Positions 1 through 8,722 of a stretch of DNA of 64,000 nt are shown here, one piece after another. The stretch is taken from NCBI GenBank assembly GCA_035652815.1, contig DASRDB010000022.1:1-64000 (forward strand), given 5' to 3'. A program made the position numbers and the translations under genes. Below the pieces are notes generated by a model. That model had not been told where the DNA came from. It saw only the letters and a list, made by a program, of their open reading frames with translations, and made no database searches. The DNA comes from DASRDB01 sp035652815. GTDB taxonomy: Bacteria > Chloroflexota > Ktedonobacteria > Ktedonobacterales > Ktedonobacteraceae. Position 1 is the first letter of the stretch. Every line of letters begins with the position of its first letter.

Positions 1-411
1 AAAGGTGCCCGCCAGTGTGCCCAGGAACAGCACCAGGATCGCGACAAACACGTTGGGGATGTAGGCCACCAGCGTGTTGAGGATGTTGCTCACCGTTGGC
101 AGTCCCAGCGCGTCGGCAGCCGGGATCAGGAAGATCAGCAGCAGGAACCAGTACACGATCTTGCCTAGAATTCCCGCCGAATCAAGCCGCACACCCATGC
201 GCTGCTCAAAGCGAGAAAGACCGATGCGGTCGGACATGCGGTCAAAGCCGACCTTGCGCAGCAGAAAGGTGACAGTTCTGCTGACTACTGAGGCGACGAT
301 CAGCCCTACAATCAGGATCACTAAAAAGCCCACAATACGCGGGATGAAGGTTAAAATAAGCTTCACCGCGTCATTGAGTGCGTTGACGATGGAGATTCCT
401 ATATTCTCCAA
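1..411 (-). CDS. MscS-like / conserved-TM-helix membrane protein (3' part missing)
   Basis: Reading frame on the minus strand that runs off the left edge; 137 N-terminal residues are present. It has a first hydrophobic helix (about residues 12-40, ending IVGLIVASVVSR), a polar loop (KVGFDRMSDRIGLS), a short region around GILGKIVYW, and further helices ending in VFVAILVLFLGTLAG. The repeated helix-plus-loop pattern matches the conserved TM helix family found alone or in front of small-conductance mechanosensitive channel domains. I infer a membrane channel-like or structural protein. The start is a TTG at 411 because AAAGGAG lies 8 nt upstream; an upstream GTG in frame is possible. Whether an MscS beta-domain follows cannot be seen. 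Confidence 0.75.
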   Translation of the reverse strand, partial: MENIGISIVNALNDAVKLILTFIPRIVGFLVILIVGLIVASVVSRTVTFLLRKVGFDRMSDRIGLSRFEQRMGVRLDSAGILGKIVYWFLLLIFLIPAADALGLPTVSNILNTLVAYIPNVFVAILVLFLGTLAGTF

Positions 412-681
412 TCCTTTGACTCCTTTCAGGTCTAGAAAACTTGATACCTCATGAAAAAGCAACCACACATGTGATTGCTGTTAATAACGATACCTTGTTG
501 CTGTTTCTATATCAAGTGAACAATAGCATTCTTATTCAATTTTAATCCTATGCTAATCGTTAATTAGTCTTCAAAGAAGCTCGTCTATATAATGCAGAGA
601 TACTAAAGATATAAATGACATTTCGTGCAAAAGTTATAGAACAAAAAGGCTGAGTCAGGGTTACACACGAGGATAGCGAAT
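412..681. other. AT-rich intergenic stretch
   Basis: About 270 bp between the divergent MscS-like gene and the next plus-strand small ORF. It is AT-rich and presumably carries the promoter of the minus-strand membrane protein. I see no convincing gene, RNA or repeat. Confidence 0.5.
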
Positions 682-789
682 ATGCTGTCTGATGACATTG
701 GAGAGCAGCAAGGGAGCTTATCTAAGGTTGAGCAAGAATTACGCATAGGAGTGGATGATCTACTGTCTAATCACATAGTAGAACAGTAA
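682..789 (+). CDS. possible 35-aa small protein
   Basis: ATG with a GAGG 9 nt upstream opens a 35-codon frame (MLSDDIGEQQGSLSK... ending HIVEQ). The product would be acidic and soluble, with no signal peptide, cysteines or recognisable motif. It lies in the gap between a divergent membrane-protein gene and the 3' end of the convergent response regulator. No family is recognised. The ribosome site and clean stop are the only support, so it could equally be chance. Confidence 0.2.
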   Translation: MLSDDIGEQQGSLSKVEQELRIGVDDLLSNHIVEQ

Positions 790-795
790 AAGGAT

Positions 796-1197
796 TTATC
801 TTTGCAGCAGATCCTCGATCAGGTCGAGCAACTTGCTTAACTCAACTGGCTTACTCATGCCTACTATATTGCGCCTGTGAAAGTTGTATCGAAGGACTCC
901 CGCCGTTAGCAAAAGGGCGGGGGTCTGCTCGAAGCCTTCAATGGCGTGCAGGCGGTCGTAGAGTTCGATGCCATTGGTGTCAGGCAGATGGTAGTCGAGG
1001 ATGAGCAGGTCAGGTTTCACGCGCTGGATGATATCCAACGCGCGCGAACCATCGGCGACGAGGACGGCGCGATGTGGCGTTTCTTGCGAAATAGCTTCGA
1101 CAAGAAAATCGCCCAGCGTGGCCTCGTCTTCTACGACCAGGATGGTTTTCATGTTTTTATGCCTGTCGTCTGCTGCATGCTCTTCATCGTTAAACAT
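796..1197 (-). CDS. stand-alone response regulator receiver protein
   Basis: A 133-aa protein made of a single REC domain after about 16 extra residues. The core begins MKTILVVEDEATLG, with the acidic pocket E-D. The phosphorylatable Asp is in LLILDYHLPD, a Thr follows in LLLTAG, and the conserved Lys is in MSKPVEL. There is no DNA-binding or output domain, as in CheY- or Spo0F-type regulators, so it probably acts by protein-protein contact. GGAGAAG upstream supports the ATG at 1197. It follows the diacylglycerol-kinase-like gene by 17 nt on the same strand, suggesting co-transcription. Its histidine kinase is not obvious: the only one in the window is about 29 kb away. Confidence 0.85.
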   Translation of the reverse strand: MFNDEEHAADDRHKNMKTILVVEDEATLGDFLVEAISQETPHRAVLVADGSRALDIIQRVKPDLLILDYHLPDTNGIELYDRLHAIEGFEQTPALLLTAGVLRYNFHRRNIVGMSKPVELSKLLDLIEDLLQR

Positions 1198-1214
1198 AGA
1201 CTTCTCCGGTGGGA

Positions 1215-2183
1215 TTACAGGCTGTCTTTGGTATAGAGCGCTTCGGGCGGTTTTTCAGGTACGACCACTTTTAATGCGCCTGGAACGATGGTAAACGTTG
1301 CCGGGGTGCGCCCGATTGGTTCGCCATCAACCTGAAAATTGACGGGTGTGCGTGTCTGTATCTCGAAGGTCTTACAGCTGAGGTAGCGAATCCATTTGCG
1401 CCTGCGCGTGCTGCGGAGCAAGAAGTCCAGCATGACCAGAACGCGCTCAAACTTACCGGGGCTTCTCACGATACAGACATCAAAGAGGCCATCGTCGCAC
1501 TTTGCGCGCCACGTGAATTTCAGCAGCGCTCCGTAGAGTTGCGTATTGCCGACGACAATTTGCAGCGCCCGCACGTCTTCGCTGCGCCCGTCAATTGTCA
1601 GCCTGGCCTTAAAGCTGTCGTAGCCCAGGCCAAGACGAATGCCGGTAAGCAGGTAGCCGAGCGGCCCCAGCCATTTCAGGGATTGTTTTTTCACGGCGTA
1701 GGTGACGGTACCGCCAAAGCCAATTCCGGCCATCAGCAGGAAATAGCGGTCTTGCACGTGGCCTAGATCAACTTTGCGTGTTTTTCCATGCACGAGTACT
1801 TCACGCGCTGCTTTGATATCGAGCGGTATACCCGTCTCGTTGGCCCAGACGTTGAACGTGCCGCTGGGAATGACGCCGAGTGCAGTTTCGCTGCCAGCCA
1901 GTTCCTGAATGACAGTATTGATTGTTCCGTCTCCACCGACCGCGATTAGCATGTCGGCTTTCTGTTGTACCGCCTCGCGAGCCTTCTGGCGCGCATCCTC
2001 AATCGAGTGGGTATAGCGAAGCTCGACCTGCCAGCCCTGCTCGCGAAGATAGGCAAGTGTGTCTTCCAGTTCGTTTGCTTCTTTTGGAAAGCTGCCGGAT
2101 TTTTCGTTGGCCAGTATAACTGCGCTCAAGGTTGCCTGTGAAAGTGTTGGGGGAGAACCTTTCACATTATTCATTTCCTGCAT
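1215..2183 (-). CDS. diacylglycerol kinase / YegS-type lipid kinase family protein
   Basis: Encodes 322 aa of the DAGK catalytic-domain family, which phosphorylates lipid hydroxyls with ATP. The nucleotide-binding signature AVGGDGTINTVIQEL lies near residues 73-87, followed by LGVIPSGTFNVWANE, both typical of LCB5/YegS/DgkB proteins. The C-terminal half carries the beta-sandwich with the late VDGEPIG motif (NFQVDGEPIGRTP). The ATG at 2183 is preferred over a GTG/TTG-type start further upstream because GGATAAGG lies 5 nt before it. The downstream response regulator is 17 nt away. The exact lipid substrate (diacylglycerol, sphingoid base or phosphatidylglycerol-like) cannot be told from sequence. 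Confidence 0.85.
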   Translation of the reverse strand: MQEMNNVKGSPPTLSQATLSAVILANEKSGSFPKEANELEDTLAYLREQGWQVELRYTHSIEDARQKAREAVQQKADMLIAVGGDGTINTVIQELAGSETALGVIPSGTFNVWANETGIPLDIKAAREVLVHGKTRKVDLGHVQDRYFLLMAGIGFGGTVTYAVKKQSLKWLGPLGYLLTGIRLGLGYDSFKARLTIDGRSEDVRALQIVVGNTQLYGALLKFTWRAKCDDGLFDVCIVRSPGKFERVLVMLDFLLRSTRRRKWIRYLSCKTFEIQTRTPVNFQVDGEPIGRTPATFTIVPGALKVVVPEKPPEALYTKDSL

Positions 2184-2424
2184 GAATACCTTATCCTCTT
2201 TTGTGTGCATACATCTCGTTTTCTCTTGTCCCAAGCACTTCTACGCTACTCTTCGCTCATTGTAGACACGTTTGTATTGCCAGGTAGGTGACAGAGGGTG
2301 AAAGCTTGTGAAGGGTGGAATAGTCCTTTGGAGAGATGATTTAAAAAAGAGCTACGTTGGCGTATATATCTATAGCAGAACTGACAGGCGGTTTAGTATC
2401 GAACGAAGATTGTCGAGGCGGAAC

Positions 2425-3582
2425 ATGTCTCTGACCGAGGTGAAGGTGGAAATCTATTGTCGTCGTTGCGGCGCGAGTAATGCAGCAGGAAATGTATCCT
2501 GTTCCTCGTGTGGCACTTCGCTCAAGGTAACTGTTCCATTGCCCGGCGAGTCGGCTGCGGTCTCTCATCTTGCTCAACTGGCCCATCTACTCCCCGGTCA
2601 GCTTTTTCAAAATCGCTATCACATCCTGTCCCAGGTTGGCACTGGCGGCTTCGGCGCAGTTTTTAAAGCCGAGGATAAGCGGACGCGGCGGCTGGTGGCG
2701 ATCAAGGCGATTGGCCTGCAAGGTCTATCACCGCAGGAGATCATCGAGGCCACCGATGCATTTAATCGCGAGGTGATGCTGCTTTCAGATCTGAAACATC
2801 CCAGCATTCCTTGCATGTACGAGCAGTTCACAGACCCGGAACACTGGTGCCTGGTGATGGAGTTTATTGAGGGGGAGACGCTTGAGACATATCGCGCAAA
2901 GCTAGCCACCGGATGCCTGCCGTTTGAGCTTGTGCTGCATATTGGTGTTCAGCTTTGCAATGTTTTGGAGTACCTGCACTCGCGCACACCGCCCATCATC
3001 TTCCGCGACGTCAAACCCGGCAATATTATGCTGACATCCTCGGGCCGTATCTACCTGATCGACTTTGGCGTGGCGCGTTACTTTCGTCCTGGCAAGCGCA
3101 AAGATACCATCGCTTTCGGCTCGCCGGGTTTCGCGGCTCCTGAACAATACGGGAAGGCGCAGACCACGCCCCGTTCGGATATTTACAGCCTGGGCGTGAC
3201 GCTCTATCAACTCCTGAGCGGGGTAGATCCATCGCTCACCCCTTTCCGTTTTGTCGCTCCGCGTATTCTCGTTCCAACTGTACCGCTCGAGCTAGATGCG
3301 TTACTTCTGCTCATGATGGAGATGGATGCCAACAAACGACCGTCAAACGTGGCGCTGGTACGGCAGGAACTTCAATATGTGCTGGATAAGCAGGTTCAGC
3401 CTGTTTCGCCGCCTGTATCCCTACCTCGGCCAAAGCAGATCAACTTTTCTACGCAGGGGATTACGCGCTACATTCATCGCATGCACCGGCAAAAGGTTCT
3501 TTCGGTGGCGTGGTCGCCAGATGGGAAGCATATCGCCTCGGCGAGCGCCGATTGCACTGTTCATGTCTGGCAGGCCGTCTGA
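2425..3582 (+). CDS. zinc-ribbon Ser/Thr protein kinase with one residual WD40 repeat
   Basis: Encodes 385 aa. An N-terminal zinc ribbon (CRRCGASN...CSSCGTS) is followed by a PknB-type kinase domain. The glycine loop is VGTGGFGAVF, the ATP lysine is in LVAIKAI, the catalytic loop is FRDVKPGNIML (Phe replaces His of HRD) and the Mg motif is DFGVAR. The substrate loop has GFAAPEQYG. There is no transmembrane segment. After a short linker the protein ends in a single WD40 unit (LSVAWSPDGKHIASASADC...VHVW), whereas WD40 kinases usually carry about seven blades. I chose the ATG at 2425 (GAGG 6-7 nt upstream); an in-frame GTG at 2308 would add 39 residues. Targets are unknown. Confidence 0.85.
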   Translation: MSLTEVKVEIYCRRCGASNAAGNVSCSSCGTSLKVTVPLPGESAAVSHLAQLAHLLPGQLFQNRYHILSQVGTGGFGAVFKAEDKRTRRLVAIKAIGLQGLSPQEIIEATDAFNREVMLLSDLKHPSIPCMYEQFTDPEHWCLVMEFIEGETLETYRAKLATGCLPFELVLHIGVQLCNVLEYLHSRTPPIIFRDVKPGNIMLTSSGRIYLIDFGVARYFRPGKRKDTIAFGSPGFAAPEQYGKAQTTPRSDIYSLGVTLYQLLSGVDPSLTPFRFVAPRILVPTVPLELDALLLLMMEMDANKRPSNVALVRQELQYVLDKQVQPVSPPVSLPRPKQINFSTQGITRYIHRMHRQKVLSVAWSPDGKHIASASADCTVHVWQAV

Positions 3583-3707
3583 TTTTTGCTGCTTCTGCTG
3601 GCGTCTTCAATATGACACTGGATGTCATGTATTTCCTTGTATACTTCCTGTATCAAGATAGATCCCCTATTGTGTCCCCAGAGGTGGTACAAGGAGCAAT
3701 GCAAAGC

Positions 3708-4559
3708 ATGAAATACGGTTTTATTATTCCTGGTGGTGATGTGTTTTCTATTCCTGATATGGCCGTTGAGGCGGAGGAGGCGGGTTGGGATGGGGTGTTT
3801 ATACCTGATTGCATCTCAATCGAGACGGAAACGTACCCGGCGCAGCCGGTGTACGACCCCTGGATTGTGCTGGCAGTAATGGCGGTGCGCACAAAACGTG
3901 TTCGTCTGGGAACTATGCTGACGCCACCTTCACGCAGGAGACCGTGGAAACTGGCGCGAGAAGTGGTAACGCTCGATCACCTCTCTAACGGGCGCATGAT
4001 TTTGCCTGTAGGCATGGGGGCCGCGAAAGATGACGCCGGTTTCTATAAAGTGGGAGAGGCTATGGATGCGAAGACGCGCGGCCAGCTTTTAGACGAGACG
4101 CTGGAAATTATCACCGGCCTGTGGAGTGGGAAGGCGCTGCACTACCAGGGACAACATTACCAGGTGCAGGGCATGACGCTGTTACCCCCGCCTGTGCAGC
4201 AGCCGCGCATTCCCATCTGGGTAGTGGGTGTCTGGCCTCGAATGAAATCGATGCAGCGCGTGCTGCGTTATGATGGCCTGTTACCAGCCAGATTGAACGA
4301 TTCGGGTGGATGGGCAGATATTACTCCTGATGATATTCGTGAGATGAAAGCGTTTATCGATGAGCATCGCACTGCTGATACGCCCTTTGATATCATCTGG
4401 GAAGGTGAGACTCCCGGCGATGACCCGGAAAAGGCGGCCAGCATGCTCCAGCCCTGGCGAGAGGCGGGTGTCACCTGGTGGATGGAGGCCCGTTGGGGCG
4501 ATGTGCCGCAGGAAGCGGTGCGCGAGCGCATCCGTCAGGGACCACCACGCCTTTCATAA
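3708..4559 (+). CDS. LLM-class (luciferase-like) flavin-dependent oxidoreductase
   Basis: A 283-aa TIM-barrel protein of the bacterial luciferase/F420-dependent reductase superfamily. It begins MKYGFIIPGG and has the usual AEEAGWDGVFIPD strand-helix. The family core follows: VRLGTMLTPPSRRRPWKLARE, LDHLSNGRMILPVGMG, and a LDETLEIITGLWSG helix before the HYQGQHYQ segment. These enzymes use reduced FMN or F420 on varied substrates. Here the 5' phosphate-binding motifs are recognisable but the cofactor and substrate are not. AAGGAG sits 11 nt before the chosen ATG; a second ATG 9 nt upstream is equally in frame. The 3' end overlaps the convergent arginase-family gene by 6 bp. Confidence 0.85.
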   Translation: MKYGFIIPGGDVFSIPDMAVEAEEAGWDGVFIPDCISIETETYPAQPVYDPWIVLAVMAVRTKRVRLGTMLTPPSRRRPWKLAREVVTLDHLSNGRMILPVGMGAAKDDAGFYKVGEAMDAKTRGQLLDETLEIITGLWSGKALHYQGQHYQVQGMTLLPPPVQQPRIPIWVVGVWPRMKSMQRVLRYDGLLPARLNDSGGWADITPDDIREMKAFIDEHRTADTPFDIIWEGETPGDDPEKAASMLQPWREAGVTWWMEARWGDVPQEAVRERIRQGPPRLS

Positions 4560-5426
4560 CTCTCCCAGCAGCGCGAGGATCATATCCAGGCCGAAGCGTA
4601 CACCGCGCCCTGTCTCATCGGCAGCCGGATTGTAGACTGCCAGTGTTGCCACTTTGACCGGCAATGTCTGAGCGGTAGCGTGGGCGGCCTCGATGATATG
4701 TTCGCGTGGCGGCCAGTAGGGAGCGGGCGTCAGGCCACCCGGGCATTCTTCCGGACCGCCTACGTCCAGGTCAAAATGCACGTACCAGGCGGGGGCTTCG
4801 TGTATGCGTGCTTGCAATGCCGCCTGTATGCGCCCGGTTACTCCTGGCTCGCCCAGCGCTCTGGCATCGACATTGGCAATGGGATGGCGTTGCAGCGCTT
4901 CGACCTCGGCAGGATCGAGGTCGCTTGCTCCAATGAGCGCCGCCGCTTCGGGACGCACAGGCGGTTCCAATCCTGCCGCGAGCCGCCAATCATCGAGATC
5001 CCAGCCAAGCGCGACTGCATAGGGCATACCACCCCAGAAGCCGCTATTCGAGGTCTCCCGTGTGTTCAAATCGCCATGCGCGTCAAACCAGACCACCCCT
5101 GCTGCTCCTTTTGCCCGGGTCAGGCCGCCAATTGATCCGACGGCATGCGTGCAATCCCCGGCCAGTACCAGCGCGAAGCCATTCTCCTGCTCCAGGGCGC
5201 TTCGTACCGCACTGGCTGTGCGCGCCGCAATTCTGCTCAGGTTAGTGACTGTATCCCGCGTTCGCTCGGCCTTCGGCAATTCAATCCACTGTGGAGCGGA
5301 AACGCTATGTCCTTTTTGCTCTAAAGCGGTTATCAGGCCGTTGTCAAGAAAAGCCTGCGGCCCGTTCGCGCAACCCCAGCGTGTGAAGTCCATTTGATAG
5401 GGAACACAGATGATGCTGATCTGCAT
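4554..5426 (-). CDS. arginase/agmatinase/formiminoglutamase superfamily protein
   Basis: A 290-aa ureohydrolase-fold protein. The metal site motifs are visible in order: AGDCTHAVGS (Cys where classical arginases have the His of GGDHS), WFDAHGDLN (the D-x-H-x-D ligand set) and HFDLDVGGPEE (the D-x-D pair). A late Glu-rich segment completes the fold. The family hydrolyses guanidino compounds to urea, or amide/formimino groups, using two Mn ions. The altered first motif, and the absence of the DP that normally follows D-x-D, leave the substrate open. AGGAG lies 6 nt before the ATG. It converges on the LLM oxidoreductase with a 6-bp overlap of the stop regions. Confidence 0.8.
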   Translation of the reverse strand: MQISIICVPYQMDFTRWGCANGPQAFLDNGLITALEQKGHSVSAPQWIELPKAERTRDTVTNLSRIAARTASAVRSALEQENGFALVLAGDCTHAVGSIGGLTRAKGAAGVVWFDAHGDLNTRETSNSGFWGGMPYAVALGWDLDDWRLAAGLEPPVRPEAAALIGASDLDPAEVEALQRHPIANVDARALGEPGVTGRIQAALQARIHEAPAWYVHFDLDVGGPEECPGGLTPAPYWPPREHIIEAAHATAQTLPVKVATLAVYNPAADETGRGVRFGLDMILALLGEL

Positions 5427-5583
5427 GGTTATCTCCTGTCCAGGAAAGAAAACAGTAGTGTTTTATTGTTCTAGTATATAGCAGAAAGTACACGAACAAA
5501 TATCTTGTTGACCTTATTTTCTTGTCCTATGCTATTAAAGGAGAAGAAAATAAGGGTAAAAGTTTTGTCGAGGGACAATTACT

Positions 5584-6927
5584 ATGAGTGAGCTTCAAGA
5601 AACGAAAACGCTACAAGAGGAACCAGTTCAGCAGGAGATATTCCCAGAAAAAAGCGAGGAACAGCTTCCCACTGCTACGCCTCCACGTGTGGTGATTGTC
5701 GGCGCGGGTTTTGGTGGATTACAGGCTGCCAAAGCACTGCGGAATGCTCCTGTGCAGGTGACAGTGATCGACCGGCAGAATCACCACCTCTTTCAGCCAC
5801 TGTTGTACTGGGTGGCTACGGCGGGTCTTTCACCGGCGGACATCTCCTCGCCCATTCGCAGTATTCTTAAGCGTCAGAAGAACACCGAGGTCTTGATGGC
5901 TGAAGTGACAGGCGTTGACCTGGAACACCAGCGCGTCATCATGCAGGACCGCTCAATTCCCTATGATTACCTGATCCTGGCGACGGGCGCGAAAGATAAC
6001 TACTTTGGTCATCCCGAGTGGGAGCAGTACGCACCCGGCCTGAAATCTATAACCGAAGCCACATCCATTCGCCGCCAGATACTCCTGTCCTTTGAGGCAG
6101 CCGAAATGGAGACCGACCCCGAGAAGGTGCGCGAACTGCTGACCTTTGTGCTGGTCGGTGCCGGGCCTACAGGTGTTGAACTGGCGGGCGCTATTGCCGA
6201 ACTGGCGCATAAGGCTCTGGCCTCCGACTTCCGGCACATCGATACGAAACTGACGCGCATTATTCTGCTTGAGGCCGCTCCACGCATTCTAGGGGCTTTT
6301 CCAGCATCCCTGGCGCGCAAGACGCAGAAGAAATTGGAGAAGATGGGCGTTGAAGTTATCACCAGCAAGCCAGTTACAGCTATTCGCGAAGGCAGTGTGA
6401 CAGTCGATGGCAAGGAGATTCGCGCCCATACCATCATCTGGAGCGCGGGTGTCACCGCCTCGCCCGCCGGAAGCTGGCTGGGAGCCGAGGTTGATCGCGC
6501 CGGGCGCGTGAAAGTCAATCCTGATCTCACCGATCCTCATCATTCAAACGTGTTTGTAATTGGAGATACGGCAAGCGTGATGCAGGACGGTAAGCCGCTT
6601 CCTGGCGTTGCTCCTGTGGCTATGCAAGAGGGACGCTACGTTGCTTCGGTGATTGAGCAGCGCGTTACAGGGAAAGACGCGGTGAAACCTTTCCGCTACT
6701 TCAACAAGGGCAACCTGGCGACAGTTGGACGCTCTTATGCGGTTGTCGAAATGGGCAAGTTGCGCCTGACGGGATTCATTGCCTGGGTGATCTGGCTGGT
6801 AGTTCACATCTACTACTTGATTGGCTTCCGCAACCGGGTGGTGGCCCTTTTCCAGTGGGCCTGGACATACTTAACATATAGTCGCGGCGCGAGGCTTATC
6901 ACCTTTGATAGAAGTAGAAAAGATTAA
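5584..6927 (+). CDS. ndh: type II NADH:quinone oxidoreductase (NDH-2)
   Basis: A 447-aa FAD/NAD(P)-binding protein. After about 35 polar residues the first Rossmann motif is VVIVGAGFGGLQAAKAL; the quinone/FAD loop has HHLFQPLLYWVATAGLSP; the second Rossmann is FVLVGAGPTGVELAGAIAEL. The FAD-contacting strand is VFVIGDTAS, followed by AMQEGRYVA. The C-terminal amphipathic membrane-anchoring region (FIAWVIWLVVHIYYLIGFRNR) is typical of NDH-2. These enzymes pass electrons from NADH to quinone without pumping protons. GAGGGAC precedes the ATG. A weak promoter (TTGACC, 19-nt spacer, TATTAA) lies at about 5508-5538. It stands alone between a convergent gene and the next kinase. Confidence 0.9.
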   Translation: MSELQETKTLQEEPVQQEIFPEKSEEQLPTATPPRVVIVGAGFGGLQAAKALRNAPVQVTVIDRQNHHLFQPLLYWVATAGLSPADISSPIRSILKRQKNTEVLMAEVTGVDLEHQRVIMQDRSIPYDYLILATGAKDNYFGHPEWEQYAPGLKSITEATSIRRQILLSFEAAEMETDPEKVRELLTFVLVGAGPTGVELAGAIAELAHKALASDFRHIDTKLTRIILLEAAPRILGAFPASLARKTQKKLEKMGVEVITSKPVTAIREGSVTVDGKEIRAHTIIWSAGVTASPAGSWLGAEVDRAGRVKVNPDLTDPHHSNVFVIGDTASVMQDGKPLPGVAPVAMQEGRYVASVIEQRVTGKDAVKPFRYFNKGNLATVGRSYAVVEMGKLRLTGFIAWVIWLVVHIYYLIGFRNRVVALFQWAWTYLTYSRGARLITFDRSRKD

Positions 6928-6973
6928 AAGTATTAGAATTCGCTAATGGCTGCGCTTAAAGGTGTGCATGAGC

Positions 6974-7004
6974 TTGCTATGGCTGAGGAGCGATGCACTA
7001 TAAT
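6974..7004 (+). promoter_or_regulatory. possible sigma-70 promoter of the kinase gene
   Basis: TTGCTA and TATAAT separated by 19 nt, 42 nt upstream of the kinase start. The -10 is perfect but the spacer is longer than the usual 17, so this is only a candidate. Confidence 0.4.
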
Positions 7005-7045
7005 GGAACGTTGAGAATAACAATACATATCATCTGAGGTAGGGT

Positions 7046-8722
7046 GTGCAAGAGTTGAAAGAAACGCTCCCGGTGGGGAGTATTATCCGGGGGCGCTATC
7101 AGGTAGAAAAATTACTGGGAAAAGGCGGTTTTGGCGCGGTGTATCTGGTGAAGGACCAGCGCGTGCGCCAGAATCTGTTTGCCTTGAAAGAGGTCATCGA
7201 CCCGAACCGGCGCGAGCGCGAACGCTTCACCTTCGAGGCGGATTTGCTCAAGCGGGTCGATCACCCCTCGCTTCCCCGTGTCTACCGCGTCTTTGAGGAT
7301 GATGCGAATGATCGCGCCTACATGCTCATGGACTACATTGAGGGATCGAACCTGGAAGTGCTGCGCCAGCGCCAGCCGAATAAACGCTTCAATGTGCAGC
7401 AGGTATTGAGCATTATGAAGCCGATCATGGATGCTGTCACCTACCTGCATAACCAGCGCCCACCGATTATTCATCGCGATATCAAACCCTCGAATATCAT
7501 TGTGCCCTCCTCAGGTGATGACGCGGTGCTGGTTGATTTTGGTATCGCCAAAGAGTACGACCCCGAATCGACGACGACGGCAGTACGCCATGCTTCTCCT
7601 GGCTACGGTGCGCCCGAGCAGTACGCTACGGGAACGAATACGCGCACCGATATCTATGGGCTGGGAGCAACCATGTATGCCTTGCTGACCGGTGTTGTGC
7701 CAATGGATGCCTTTTACCGCACAACCTCAATGGGCAGCAAGGGAACCGACCCGCTCGAGCCAATTTCTCGTTACGCGCCCAATGTGCCGAAGTATATTGC
7801 CGATGCCATTTACAAGGCGATGGCAATCGATATGAACGAGCGCTTCCCGACGGTGCAGGATTTCTGGAAGGCGCTGACGGTCGAACCGGTGGCCCTGGCT
7901 CCGTCGGCGGTGGCGGCAACGGCTACGCCGCCAATCACGCCGCTGCCCGTACCTGCGCAGATGAACACACCTGTGCCTCCAATAGATCAGTCTGAGACGA
8001 TTGCGCTGCGCGAACCCACGCGGCGGCGCAAGCTTCCGGTTGCCTGGTTGATTCTAGCATTGCTGCTGCTGGTGGCCGCGATTGCTGGCGCGCTGTTTTT
8101 ACCTGCACTGATCAGCCACAATCAACAACAAGGGCATTCGACGCCAACCAGCCAGCCGACGCATAAGCCAGTAGCCACGCAGACTGCCGGGGCGAAGTCT
8201 ACGCCTTCGGTTGTCACCAGTCCCGGTTCAAGCCCGGGCACAACTCCAAGCCCAACTCAAGGCACCAATCCTACGCCTTCCCCCTCGCCTGCTCAGAACT
8301 ATCCAGGCGTGACAGGAAACTATAGCGGCACCATTATTGATCAGATTACCTCCCCGCCCACTTCAGCCCGTATGGGGCTTGCCATACAGCAGCAGCAGGG
8401 GGGGAATATCAGCGGCCAGTTTACGGTCAGGAGCCCTTTGAGTGGCAGTGGGCCATTTAGCGGATTTGTCACGAAAGCTGGCTATATTCAGTTTGTGGTG
8501 ACGGGGCGAGGCATCAATCCTCTTTTGTTCACAGGAAATGTGCAGTCGAACGGTGTTCTGGCGGGGAATTATTGTAGTCTGGATAGTACTGGACATTGTA
8601 GTAGCGCCGCTGGTGGGTATGGCACATGGCAGGTGTTCCCCAGTTCTTCTGGATCAAGCTACTCTACCATCTTTCCAACAGACCTGTTCGTGAGCTTTCT
8701 ATTGAGACGAGAGGAATATTAG
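7046..8722 (+). CDS. membrane Ser/Thr protein kinase (PknB type) with extracellular C-terminal domain
   Basis: A 558-aa receptor-like kinase. The cytoplasmic kinase domain (about residues 12-280) has LGKGGFGAVYLV, FALKEV, HRDIKPSNIIV, DFGIAKEY and SPGYGAPEQY. A proline-rich juxtamembrane stretch is followed by one transmembrane helix (about 330-355, LILALLLLVAAIAGALF). Outside lies a Thr/Ser/Pro-rich spacer (about 365-420) and a roughly 130-residue beta-rich domain (GNYSGTIIDQI... to the end) of no family I recognise, probably the sensor. GTG at 7046 follows GAGGTAGG. The last 4 bases overlap the convergent methyltransferase gene. Confidence 0.88.
   Translation: MQELKETLPVGSIIRGRYQVEKLLGKGGFGAVYLVKDQRVRQNLFALKEVIDPNRRERERFTFEADLLKRVDHPSLPRVYRVFEDDANDRAYMLMDYIEGSNLEVLRQRQPNKRFNVQQVLSIMKPIMDAVTYLHNQRPPIIHRDIKPSNIIVPSSGDDAVLVDFGIAKEYDPESTTTAVRHASPGYGAPEQYATGTNTRTDIYGLGATMYALLTGVVPMDAFYRTTSMGSKGTDPLEPISRYAPNVPKYIADAIYKAMAIDMNERFPTVQDFWKALTVEPVALAPSAVAATATPPITPLPVPAQMNTPVPPIDQSETIALREPTRRRKLPVAWLILALLLLVAAIAGALFLPALISHNQQQGHSTPTSQPTHKPVATQTAGAKSTPSVVTSPGSSPGTTPSPTQGTNPTPSPSPAQNYPGVTGNYSGTIIDQITSPPTSARMGLAIQQQQGGNISGQFTVRSPLSGSGPFSGFVTKAGYIQFVVTGRGINPLLFTGNVQSNGVLAGNYCSLDSTGHCSSAAGGYGTWQVFPSSSGSSYSTIFPTDLFVSFLLRREEY

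Noticed and set aside
74..454. 126-codon plus-strand frame at the left edge
   Set aside because: Ser/Thr/Arg-rich shadow of the MscS-like minus-strand gene; no motif.
796..1197. Response regulator as the ComA-like partner of the putative ComP kinase
   Set aside because: It has no DNA-binding domain and lies about 29 kb away, next to a lipid kinase gene.
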